Shown here piece after piece: positions 9,004-15,599 of a stretch of DNA of 17,624 nucleotides (its first letter is position 1; every line of letters starts with the position of its first letter). The translations under genes and the position numbers were made by a program. Source of the stretch: Candidatus Delongbacteria bacterium (GTDB taxonomy: Bacteria > JAGOEH01); assembly GCA_017997825.1 (NCBI GenBank), contig JAGOEH010000056.1, positions 1-17,624 on the forward strand, written 5' to 3'. Under the pieces are notes generated by a model, which searched no databases, was not told the origin of the DNA, and saw only the letters and a program-made list of their open reading frames with translations.

Positions 9004-9635
9004 GATGGAAATAGGCTGTTTTCGAGCAGCCGGCTGATGAGGTGATAAATCGGCAGATGGTATTCCTGGATGATGGCGGCGCTGCCTTTGGTCGGGGCTT
9101 TGATGGTGATGCGGGCGATTTTTTCGAGCTGATTCTCCTGCCGGCCGGTAAAGGCCAGGGTTGCAAGCCCCATCAGATTGGCCAGTTCGGTAACGGTCAG
9201 AATATTGGGGGAGTTGCCGCTGGTGGAAAACACGCCCAGCATATCCCCGGGTTGAGCCAACAGATACAGTTCCTGGGCAAAATAGATAGCGGGTTCCCGG
9301 ATATCGTTCAGCAATGCGGTTTGCAAAGCCGGATTGGAACCCAGCACCCATACCTTGAAGCCCGGCTGGATCTTGGCCAATTGGGGAGCGGCCCAGGAGC
9401 GGCGCCAGGATTCCGGCATGACTGATTCCAACGATCGATAGGATTCGAAGGATTTGAGTAGTTCACCCGAAAAATGGAGACAATCGGCATAGCTTCCCCC
9501 GTTTCCGGCCAGGAATAGCCGATGCCCCTCACGAAATCCCGTTTCGAGCATGTCGAGCGCCTGAATCAATTCCCTCTTGATTTTGACGGCCCATGGATTC
9601 TTGATGACAAAAGCATCCCAAATCGTGTCATTCAT
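9000..9635 (-). CDS. SIS-domain phosphosugar isomerase, GmhA-like
   Basis: The 211-residue protein has a single SIS domain of the phosphoheptose isomerase type: AGNGGS at 43-48, the HFSGEL helix (H54, E58) where GmhA has its catalytic glutamate, STSGNS at 137-142 for phosphate binding, and the C-terminal Q190-E191-x-H193 that matches the catalytic histidine region of GmhA. GmhA converts sedoheptulose 7-phosphate to heptose 7-phosphate for LPS inner core. Compared with E. coli GmhA there are roughly 20-25 additional residues between the first active-site helix and the following strand (about 68-95), so a different sugar phosphate is possible. The ATG at 9635 overlaps the dedA stop as ATGA, with AAAGGA about 11 nt upstream. 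The frame extends to 10004, but that part is a shadow of dedA and was rejected. Confidence 0.85.
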   Translation of the reverse strand: MNDTIWDAFVIKNPWAVKIKRELIQALDMLETGFREGHRLFLAGNGGSYADCLHFSGELLKSFESYRSLESVMPESWRRSWAAPQLAKIQPGFKVWVLGSNPALQTALLNDIREPAIYFAQELYLLAQPGDMLGVFSTSGNSPNILTVTELANLMGLATLAFTGRQENQLEKIARITIKAPTKGSAAIIQEYHLPIYHLISRLLENSLFPS

Positions 9636-10249
9636 TGCGGTGAATTTCCTTTCTGACGGTGAGTCCGGCGATGGCGTATCCACCGGGCCATCAGGATAAT
9701 CAGAATAGCGGAGATGATTATTCCGACGACCAGGTTGTAGCGGCGGATCAGATCCAAAATGGCGCTCTGTTTCATCTGCAGCCCGATCACGGCTGAAATC
9801 AGAATCCCGTTCCAGATCAGGCTGCCGATCAGGGCGGAAATCATCACCGGCAGCGGCCGGTATTTGAATATACCGGTCATCAGTGAGATAGCGCTGCGGG
9901 CTCCCGACAGGAATCGGTTCATCAAGATCAGATAAATGCCGTAGCGTTCCAGCCATTGTGATATGCGGGTCCGGGAATCGTCCAGCTTCAAGCGGCGCAT
10001 CCATTTCCAGTTCAGGATCCGGTCGCCGTAGCGGTATCCCAGGTAATAATAGGTGATGAAGCCGCCAAAACTACCGGCTGTCGCAAAAAAAACGGCATAG
10101 GTCAGGCTGAATTGACCCTGGCCGACCAGGTAAGCACCCAGAATGACCATGGCATCCCCGGGCAATGGGGGAATGATGTTCTCCAGATAAGCGGCCACGA
10201 ACAGCAACAGGAATACCAGGCTTTGATGATCTTGAACAAAGACTTCCAT
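9632..10249 (-). CDS. DedA family membrane protein (SNARE-associated / VTT domain)
   Basis: The 205-residue polytopic protein belongs to the DedA family (PF09335). The N-terminal re-entrant region has ENIIPPLPGD (residues 23-32), the family's acidic residue plus PPxPG motif, and the second signature NRFLSGARSAISLMTG (111-126) keeps the arginines R112 and R118. A hydrophobic C-terminal segment ends in a basic tail. DedA proteins are implicated in lipid-carrier translocation: members such as UptA flip undecaprenyl phosphate, and others affect membrane potential and drug tolerance. The ATG at 10249 follows the ispF stop with no gap (TGAATG). Its position right after two isoprenoid synthesis genes fits a role in handling an isoprenoid carrier lipid, but that is inference from context. 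Confidence 0.92.
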   Translation of the reverse strand: MEVFVQDHQSLVFLLLFVAAYLENIIPPLPGDAMVILGAYLVGQGQFSLTYAVFFATAGSFGGFITYYYLGYRYGDRILNWKWMRRLKLDDSRTRISQWLERYGIYLILMNRFLSGARSAISLMTGIFKYRPLPVMISALIGSLIWNGILISAVIGLQMKQSAILDLIRRYNLVVGIIISAILIILMARWIRHRRTHRQKGNSPQ

Positions 10250-10729
10250 TCAGTTTATTCTTTCCAATAGAACGACACTCATGGAAGCGATTCCTTCCCG
10301 GCGTCCGATTGATCCCATGGTTTCGGTGGTGGTGGCTTTGATGGAGATCCGTTCCGGTTCAAGATTCAGGGTTTCCGACAATTTAAGCTGCATTTTAGGA
10401 ATATGGTCCATCAGTTTGGGTTTTTCGGCTAAGAGAGTGGAATCCAGATTGACGGGGCGGTATCCCCGGGTAGTGATGAGGCGGGTAACATGCTCCAACA
10501 GTTTGAGGCTGCTGATATTATGATAAGCCGGATCGGTATCCGGGAAGTGGCGGCCGATATCGCCCAGAGCCAGGGCGCCCAACATGGCGTCCATCATACT
10601 GTGGATCAGGACATCGGCATCGGAATGGCCAAGCAATCCGAGCGGGTAGGGGATTATGATCCCGCCCAGTACCAAGGGGCGATCCGGTGCAAATCGATGA
10701 AAGTCGATTCCCTGTCCGATTCTATACAA
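10250..10729 (-). CDS. ispF: 2-C-methyl-D-erythritol 2,4-cyclodiphosphate synthase
   Basis: IspF makes MEcPP from CDP-ME 2-phosphate in the MEP isoprenoid pathway. The 159 residues are the standard length. The zinc ligands are visible as D9 and H11 (GIDFH) and H43 (LIHSMMDA). GHSDADV at 34-40, DIGRHFPDTD at 57-66 and the C-terminal KATTTETMGSIGRREGIAS segment complete the trimeric active site. The usual RIGHG appears here as RIGQG, a variant I believe is also seen in other bacteria. Translation starts at a TTG (10729), supported by a GGAGG 6 nt upstream and by the conserved N-terminus; no ATG would preserve GIDFH. The gene overlaps the end of ispD by 8 nt and abuts dedA. Confidence 0.97.
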   Translation of the reverse strand: MYRIGQGIDFHRFAPDRPLVLGGIIIPYPLGLLGHSDADVLIHSMMDAMLGALALGDIGRHFPDTDPAYHNISSLKLLEHVTRLITTRGYRPVNLDSTLLAEKPKLMDHIPKMQLKLSETLNLEPERISIKATTTETMGSIGRREGIASMSVVLLERIN

Positions 10730-11417
10730 GGCGGTCCTCCCGGATATGGTTCAGATCTTCGGGCGTAGTGATTTTACGATTGCTTTCTTCCCCCGGAATG
10801 GTAAAGACCGGGTATCCTGCTAATTCTACAGCCATGGCGTCATCGGTGACCGTGATCGAGTTTTGGATGACCATTTGAATGGCCTGACGGATCAGATCCA
10901 GGCGAAAAACCTGGGGGGTCTGGACGGCGACCAACCGATCGCGAGGGGGTGTCATTTCGACCTGGTGATCCCGAATCAGTTTGATCGTATCGTTGACCGG
11001 AATCACAGGAATGACGGCGTGATGGTCACGAACCGCTGCCATCGACTCCTCGATCAGCTCACGGCTGACGTAAGGCCGGACCGCGTCATGAATCATCACG
11101 AATGCCGATGGGTCAGGGATCGTCTGCAGCGCAGACCAGACGGAATCTTGGCGGGTGGCGCCACCCGGCACAATCCGGATTTTATCGCTCATCCTCCATT
11201 CCACCGCCCAATTTTCCATTAGGGAGATGGAAGATGGCGATACGGCGATGATGATCCGGTTGACGGCCTCCAGATGGTAGAATTTGCGAATGGTGTAATA
11301 GATCAAAGGATAGCGGCCGATCATCAGGTACTGTTTGGCGATCGGGAGATTCATCCGGCTGCCTGATCCTCCGGCCGGAATGATGACATGATAGATGGTG
11401 TTTCGAGCCGTATCCAT
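10722..11417 (-). CDS. ispD: 2-C-methyl-D-erythritol 4-phosphate cytidylyltransferase
   Basis: IspD joins MEP and CTP to give CDP-ME, two steps before IspF in the same pathway. The 231-residue protein shows the nucleotidyltransferase loop PAGGSGSRM (14-22) with R21 and K28, the CTP-binding GGATRQDSV (85-93), HDAVRP (110-115), QTPQVF (166-171), TDD (191-193) and N213/K215 near the C-terminus. The ATG at 11417 is the only plausible start because the catalytic loop begins a few residues later. No Shine-Dalgarno precedes it, and the predicted transcription start is within about 3 nt of the ATG, so the message may be leaderless. It is the first gene of a five-gene minus-strand operon (ispD, ispF, dedA, SIS, DUF116). 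Confidence 0.97.
   Translation of the reverse strand: MDTARNTIYHVIIPAGGSGSRMNLPIAKQYLMIGRYPLIYYTIRKFYHLEAVNRIIIAVSPSSISLMENWAVEWRMSDKIRIVPGGATRQDSVWSALQTIPDPSAFVMIHDAVRPYVSRELIEESMAAVRDHHAVIPVIPVNDTIKLIRDHQVEMTPPRDRLVAVQTPQVFRLDLIRQAIQMVIQNSITVTDDAMAVELAGYPVFTIPGEESNRKITTPEDLNHIREDRLV
10736..10740 (-). promoter_or_regulatory. Strong ribosome binding site for the TTG start of ispF
   Basis: GGAGG lies 6 nt before the TTG start of ispF, inside the last codons of ispD (its Glu-Asp codons). It decides the non-ATG start and suggests that ispF translation is coupled to ispD or reinitiated on the same message. Confidence 0.8.
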
Positions 11418-11425
11418 AAGGGGTT

Positions 11426-11454
11426 AAAATAGTCGATTTTTTTCGAAAAGTCAA
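11426..11454 (-). promoter_or_regulatory. Promoter of the ispD operon
   Basis: On the minus strand there is TTGACT (11449-11454), a 17-bp spacer and TATTTT (11426-11431). The predicted start near 11419 is almost at the ispD ATG. The -35 sits in the left arm of the inverted repeat at 11446-11494 and mirrors the dsbD promoter box for box. Confidence 0.65.
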
Positions 11455-11494
11455 GCCGGATTTGATAGGCCGTTTTTTTTCCGGCTTGACTTTT
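11446..11494. repeat. 14-bp perfect inverted repeat between divergent operons
   Basis: AAAAGTCAAGCCGG at 11446-11459 is the exact reverse complement of CCGGCTTGACTTTT at 11481-11494. The 21-nt middle contains GGCC and a T8 run. Each arm contains the -35 box of one of the two divergent promoters. It does not look like a terminator, because both transcripts lead away from it. It could be an operator shared by both operons or a cruciform-forming element. Confidence 0.8.
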
Positions 11495-11514
11495 TCCTTA
11501 TTATATGCTATTTT
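11486..11514 (+). promoter_or_regulatory. Promoter of the dsbD operon
   Basis: TTGACT (11486-11491), a 17-bp spacer and TATTTT (11509-11514), the latter preceded by TG at the extended -10 position (TGCTATTTT). Transcription would begin near 11521, giving a leader of about 126 nt before dsbD. That leader contains GGAGGAG at 11535-11541 with no start codon at a usable distance, and its purpose is unclear. Confidence 0.65.
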
Positions 11515-11646
11515 ATTCTGATTGCTGTTTTAGCGGAGGAGCTCTTTTCCGGCTGCATTGTTTTCAGTCGGATATTATCCAACGACTTTGATCGGATTCG
11601 ACGGACAAAACCAATGACGACCTTTAACCGTAACCGTGGAGTGACG

Positions 11647-13404
11647 ATGAATCGATTGATTGGCGGATTCATAGCCTGGATCATGATGGTTGTAATCCTG
11701 GCTGCCCAGGAACCGGAAGTCCAGGTGACGGCTCATATCTCTCCGCAGTGGGAGTCCGGCCGGTTGAAAATGGAGGTAAGGTTTGTTTTAGATCCGGGAT
11801 ACCATATCAGTGCCAATGACCTTTTAAAAATCAAGCTTAATCTGCCGGAATCCTTGTGGATCAAGGATGAAGAACGGAAGCCGGAAACGATCGGCCCGGC
11901 TGATTTTCCCTATTATGCCCCGGATCCGGTATTTCTCTTCTATTATAAACCCCGTTCGATGCCGGGCGGTGTTTTGAATTATCAAGCCGAGCTGGCCTAT
12001 CAGGTTTGTTCGGAAGGGGAATATGCCCTTTGTTTTCCGCCGGCCGAACAAGTGATTCCCTATCGGATCGAGCCGATAGCGGATACTTCGCTCGCCATCG
12101 CGGTATCCGAATCGGTTGAGCCTGATACTCCGGGGCTTTTCAGTCAGGAGGGCATCAGCCGCCGGTTGGGGGATATGGGGAGAGGTTCCTTTATCTGGAT
12201 CTATCTGCTGGTTTTTGTGGGAGGAATTTTAACCTCGCTGACGCCATGTGTATATCCCATGATCCCGATTATCATTGGTTATATCGGCGGACGGAGTCAA
12301 GGCCGCAAGCAGGCCTTCCGATTATCGCTGTTTTTTACCCTGGGACTTTCTCTGACCTATGCCGTATTGGGAGTGCTGGCTTCTCAAACCGGGCAGGTGT
12401 TTGGATCCCTGAGTCAGAATACCGGGGTCATGCTGGTGATAGCCGCTATTTTTATTCTGATGGGATTGTCGATGTTCGGCATGTTCGAGCTGCAACTGCC
12501 TTCCACCTGGATGGCCCGTATCCAGTCAGGCAAGCGACAGGGATGGGCCGGCGCTCTGTTTATGGGTGCGGTCACCGGTTTTATCGGTGCACCGTGTGTC
12601 GGACCGGTTCTGATCTCGCTGTTGACCTTTGTCACCACCACCGGGAGTCTGATCAAAGGTTTTTTTCTGCTTCTGGTTTATGGATTGGGCATGAGTGTTC
12701 TTTTTATGATTGTCGGGACATTTACCGGCGCGTTGAAGAGTCTGCCGAATTCAGGAGCCTGGATGAACGGCGTGAAATACTTTTTTGGTGCCCTGATGTT
12801 CGCTATGGCTTTGTATTTCATAAAAGGATTTATTCCTCAGAATGTTTGGCTGATTGTGGCCGGGATGCTGTTGAGTTTTATTGGAATGGTGTTTTGGAAA
12901 AGCACCGGTGAAATGGATTCGGCTCCGGCCATTGCCGGCAGGACCTTGTTGCTGCTCCTTCTGGCCGCCGGGATCCTTTTCTGGAGCCTGGGGCTGATGG
13001 GACTTCTGAAGCTGATGCCTCAAACAGGACCGGCTTCCGCCTTTTCCCCGGTCAAATCCAGTTCGATTCCCTGGATTATCAACGATTGGGACCTGGCCCA
13101 ACAGCGTGCCCGGGAAGAACAGAAACCGATGCTGATCGATGTTTATGCCACATGGTGCGTAGCCTGCAATGAATTGGAGGAAAAAACCTTCAGCGATCCT
13201 GAAATTCAGTCGGAGCTACGGCGATTTATCCCGCTCAAACTGGATTTTTCCGTGACCTCCGATTGGCAGAATCAAATGGTCGAGCGGTTTTCCATCCGCG
13301 GAATGCCGACCTTGATTCTGTTGGACTCCCAAGGGGAGGAGGTTTTTCGTCATTCCGGTTTTATTCGTTCCCACGATTTGATCCTGCCGCTTAAAAAAAT
13401 TTAA
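11647..13404 (+). CDS. dsbD: Thiol:disulfide interchange protein DsbD
   Basis: DsbD carries electrons from cytoplasmic thioredoxin across the inner membrane to periplasmic reductases. From the ATG at 11647 it is 585 residues, close to the E. coli length. A signal peptide (about 1-19) precedes a periplasmic immunoglobulin-like domain with C121 and C129, which correspond to the nDsbD redox pair though spaced wider than in E. coli. The membrane core has C201 in SLTPCVYP and C317 in GAPCVGP, the two transmembrane redox cysteines. The C-terminal thioredoxin-like domain has WCVAC at 503-507 and a cis-proline in RGMPT. All six catalytic cysteines are therefore present. I chose 11647 because GGAG lies 5 nt upstream and the hydrophobic signal follows; the in-frame ATG at 11614 lacks a Shine-Dalgarno. 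It leads a four-gene plus-strand operon. Confidence 0.95.
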   Translation: MNRLIGGFIAWIMMVVILAAQEPEVQVTAHISPQWESGRLKMEVRFVLDPGYHISANDLLKIKLNLPESLWIKDEERKPETIGPADFPYYAPDPVFLFYYKPRSMPGGVLNYQAELAYQVCSEGEYALCFPPAEQVIPYRIEPIADTSLAIAVSESVEPDTPGLFSQEGISRRLGDMGRGSFIWIYLLVFVGGILTSLTPCVYPMIPIIIGYIGGRSQGRKQAFRLSLFFTLGLSLTYAVLGVLASQTGQVFGSLSQNTGVMLVIAAIFILMGLSMFGMFELQLPSTWMARIQSGKRQGWAGALFMGAVTGFIGAPCVGPVLISLLTFVTTTGSLIKGFFLLLVYGLGMSVLFMIVGTFTGALKSLPNSGAWMNGVKYFFGALMFAMALYFIKGFIPQNVWLIVAGMLLSFIGMVFWKSTGEMDSAPAIAGRTLLLLLLAAGILFWSLGLMGLLKLMPQTGPASAFSPVKSSSIPWIINDWDLAQQRAREEQKPMLIDVYATWCVACNELEEKTFSDPEIQSELRRFIPLKLDFSVTSDWQNQMVERFSIRGMPTLILLDSQGEEVFRHSGFIRSHDLILPLKKI

Positions 13405-13420
13405 TCCTTTGATCATCGCG

Positions 13421-13427
13421 AAAGGGG
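13421..13427 (+). promoter_or_regulatory. Ribosome binding site deciding the nfeD-like start
   Basis: AAAGGGG stands 5 nt before the ATG at 13433. An in-frame TTG at 13409 would put this site inside the gene and is itself preceded only by the end of dsbD, so the ATG is preferred. Confidence 0.7.
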
Positions 13428-13432
13428 TTGGC

Positions 13433-13891
13433 ATGATTACCTTTTTTGGTTTGTCTCCGGCTCTCTTCTGGGCTATTTTGGGTGTGATTCTGATTTTTAT
13501 GGATATCTTCATCCCGAGCTTTGTCATCGCATTTTTCGGCGGCGGCGCCCTAATTACCGCGATCACGACCTATTTAGGAATCACTCCGGGATCTGCCTCT
13601 CAACTGGTGGTTTTCATCATCTCGTCCATCACCTTGTTGGTGACGTTGCGCCGGACTCTCAAGCGGTTGATGGTTGGGGATACCCGCAATCAGAACAGCC
13701 AGGAGTTCGATGTTGAGATCGGTAAAATTATTCCGGTGATTGAAGAGATCAACCGGGAGAAGGGAACCGGCCGTGTACGCTATCAGGGAACCGAATGGAG
13801 TGCACAGGCTGATAGTGTGATACCGATGGGGGAAAACGTGGCGATCGTCGGCCGCGATAATCTGACGTTGCGGGTCAAGCGCTTGTCCTGA
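13433..13891 (+). CDS. NfeD-like membrane protein (short form, OB-fold)
   Basis: The 152-residue protein has the short NfeD layout: two or three hydrophobic segments in residues 5-75 (ALFWAILGVILIF, a Gly-rich AFFGGGALITAI, and VVFIISSITLLVTL), a short linker, then a C-terminal beta-rich OB-fold (about 90-152) with GRVRYQGTEWSAQAD and VAIVGRDNLTLRV, which are typical of the family. NfeD proteins pair genetically and physically with SPFH/stomatin proteins in membrane quality control or microdomain organisation, and the next gene here is an SPFH protein 53 bp on. dsbD ends 28 bp upstream on the same strand. There is no N-terminal ClpP-like protease domain, so this is the short, non-proteolytic form. 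Confidence 0.9.
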   Translation: MITFFGLSPALFWAILGVILIFMDIFIPSFVIAFFGGGALITAITTYLGITPGSASQLVVFIISSITLLVTLRRTLKRLMVGDTRNQNSQEFDVEIGKIIPVIEEINREKGTGRVRYQGTEWSAQADSVIPMGENVAIVGRDNLTLRVKRLS

Positions 13892-13944
13892 CCTCGATTG
13901 ATCCATTCCGATACAGAATTAACCCAAAACTCCAAGGGGGTCTT

Positions 13945-14883
13945 ATGTCCGGATCTGTTTTACTTTTACTGGTGATTGCTTTTCTGGTGATTATCGTTAT
14001 TATGAAAACCGCCGTAGTGGTTCCCAACCAGATGAATTTCGTCATCGAAAGCCTGGGGAAGTATTCAAGAACCCTGGGTGCCGGGTTCCATATCCTGATC
14101 CCCTTTATCGATAGGATTGCCTACAAACACAACCTGAAGGAACAGGCCATCGATGTTCCGCCCCAGATGTGCATTACCCGGGATAATATCTCGGTCGAGA
14201 TCGATGGTGTTCTTTATTTGAGAGTGGTGGATCCGGTCAAGGCCAGTTATGGCATTACCAATTATGGTTTTGCCATCATTCAATTGGCTCAAACCACTAT
14301 GCGGTCGGAGATCGGTAAAATTGAATTGGATAAGACCTTCGAAACCCGGGAAAATGTTAATGCATCGATTGTGAGAGCGATCGATGAGGCCTCCGATCCT
14401 TGGGGAATCAAGGTGACCCGCTATGAGATTCGCAATATTGAGCCTCCTCAGTCGATCCGGGATGCCATGGAAAAACAGATGAGAGCGGAACGCGAAAAAC
14501 GTGAAAAAATCGCCCTGTCGGAAGGTGATATGCAGGCTAAGATCAACCGTTCGGAAGGCGATAAACAGGAATCGATCAAGCGTTCAGAGGGTGAACGGAT
14601 CAAACGGGAGAATGAGGCCAAGGGTAACGCCATTGCGATCTATGAAGTCGCCAAGGCGACGGCTCAGGGAATCAGTGAAATCGCTCAATCCATCAATCAG
14701 CCCGGCGGTAGGGAAGCCTTACAGCTCAGGATTGCCACCGATTGGATCAATTCGTTTTCCAATCTGGCCAAGACCACCAATTCCATGATCGTTCCGACCA
14801 ATGTGGCTGATCTGGCCAGCGTGACCGCTATCATCAAGAACAGTCTGGATTTTAATTATAAAAATCCGCCTTCCCAGGTTTGA
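13945..14883 (+). CDS. SPFH/Band 7 (stomatin/paraslipin, QmcA-like) protein
   Basis: The 312 residues begin with one membrane anchor (about 4-22) followed by the Band 7 domain: VVPNQMNFVIESLGKYSRTLGAG opens it, then FIDRIAYKHNLKEQAIDVPPQ and the central strand region to about 175 (VTRYEIRNIEPPQSIRDAM). Residues about 178-225 form a charged helix with the SEGDxQ/SEGER repeats typical of paraslipins, probably a coiled coil for oligomerisation, and an Ala-rich segment follows. Such proteins form large membrane-bound assemblies and recruit NfeD partners. The ATG at 13945 has AAGGGGG 5 nt upstream. The gene lies between the NfeD-like gene and an uncharacterised secreted protein 19 bp downstream. 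QmcA of E. coli is the nearest familiar relative, but I cannot prove orthology. Confidence 0.93.
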   Translation: MSGSVLLLLVIAFLVIIVIMKTAVVVPNQMNFVIESLGKYSRTLGAGFHILIPFIDRIAYKHNLKEQAIDVPPQMCITRDNISVEIDGVLYLRVVDPVKASYGITNYGFAIIQLAQTTMRSEIGKIELDKTFETRENVNASIVRAIDEASDPWGIKVTRYEIRNIEPPQSIRDAMEKQMRAEREKREKIALSEGDMQAKINRSEGDKQESIKRSEGERIKRENEAKGNAIAIYEVAKATAQGISEIAQSINQPGGREALQLRIATDWINSFSNLAKTTNSMIVPTNVADLASVTAIIKNSLDFNYKNPPSQV

Positions 14884-14902
14884 TAACCTTAAAGGATGGT
14901 CC

Positions 14903-15514
14903 ATGAAACGAGTGATCGGCATCATCGGATGGTGGATCGGATGGTGTTGCCTGCTTGAAGCCGCTGAGCTTCATCTGGTTCAGGCCGATCTGGATCATTT
15001 CCCGGTGATCATGGAAAGGATTCTGTCCGACTGTGATAATCTGGAACGGGATTATGAGTTTCAGGAAGAATTTGGGAATGTCCTGATCAGTCTGTTTTTT
15101 TCCGGCCATCTGAATGAATCTGCCATAGCTATTTGCCGGCAATACGGTTATACCGAAACGGAATTTACATCCAAAGCCACCGCAATCACTATGATTTCAA
15201 TCGGATTATTGATTGAACAGAATCTGGAATTGAAGGGGAACCAGTTGGAGGAATCCATGGAGGAATTGGATGACCAACTCAAGGAATTGGAGCGTTCTCC
15301 GGATCTTTCGGATGAAGAAAAAAGTGAGATGAAACGGGAGATCCTGCAATCGCTGGAAAAGCTGCGTGAATTGGATGAGATGTTTCGGATGAAATCCATT
15401 ATCAAGCGCTATGGTAAGGATAATGTGGAATTGGTACGAACGAATCTCGAGCAGGTTTCGCAATTTTGGAGACGGCTCAATCGGGATCCGTTGGACGATG
15501 AGGATCCGGAATAA
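14903..15514 (+). CDS. Uncharacterised secreted coiled-coil protein
   Basis: I do not recognise this 203-residue protein. It starts at an ATG with AAAGGA 7 nt upstream. Residues 1-21 look like a signal peptide (basic start, hydrophobic W/I/C-rich core, cleavage near LEAA). The paired cysteines at 15-16 do not form a good lipobox. The middle (about 22-105) is mixed helical with C44 and C78. Residues about 108-162 are extremely rich in Glu, Leu and Lys with heptad spacing and should form a helical hairpin or coiled coil, broken near SPDLSDEEK. The C-terminus is acidic (LDDEDPE). The gene is 19 bp behind the SPFH gene and ends before a hairpin, so it is the last member of the dsbD-nfeD-SPFH operon and may act with those membrane proteins on the periplasmic side. 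Confidence 0.8.
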   Translation: MKRVIGIIGWWIGWCCLLEAAELHLVQADLDHFPVIMERILSDCDNLERDYEFQEEFGNVLISLFFSGHLNESAIAICRQYGYTETEFTSKATAITMISIGLLIEQNLELKGNQLEESMEELDDQLKELERSPDLSDEEKSEMKREILQSLEKLRELDEMFRMKSIIKRYGKDNVELVRTNLEQVSQFWRRLNRDPLDDEDPE

Positions 15515-15543
15515 ACCGGATCGGTACCCGATGGATAAACAGC

Positions 15544-15576
15544 GGCAGTCTCTGACGACAATCGTGAGAGACTGCC
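15544..15576. terminator. Hairpin between convergent genes (likely bidirectional terminator)
   Basis: GGCAGTCTCT (15544-15553) pairs with AGAGACTGCC (15567-15576). After a single G-G mismatch, ACGA (15555-15558) pairs with TCGT (15562-15565) around a CAA loop, giving 14 base pairs. It lies between the stop of the coiled-coil gene (15514) and the end of the malic enzyme gene (15600). No long T-run follows on either strand, so intrinsic termination may be weak. Confidence 0.65.
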
Positions 15577-15599
15577 CTTATAAAGAATGGTGATAATTA

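Noticed and set aside
9004-9351. N-terminal extension of the DUF116 gene to an ATG at 9351.
   Set aside because: The added 116 residues overlap the SIS gene in another frame and are Arg/Gln/Pro-rich shadow sequence. The ATG at 9003 overlaps the SIS stop and begins the family-like protein.
9636-10004. N-terminal extension of the SIS gene to a start at 10004.
   Set aside because: It overlaps dedA almost entirely and gives no recognisable domain. The ATG at 9635 in the ATGA overlap fits the family's N-terminus.
11446-11494. Intrinsic terminator at the 14-bp inverted repeat.
   Set aside because: Both flanking genes point away from it and the arms contain the -35 boxes, so a promoter/operator reading fits better.
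14521-14620. DNA tandem repeat in the SPFH gene.
   Set aside because: The SEGDxQ/SEGER repetition is the normal helical repeat of paraslipins at protein level and is only loosely repeated in DNA.
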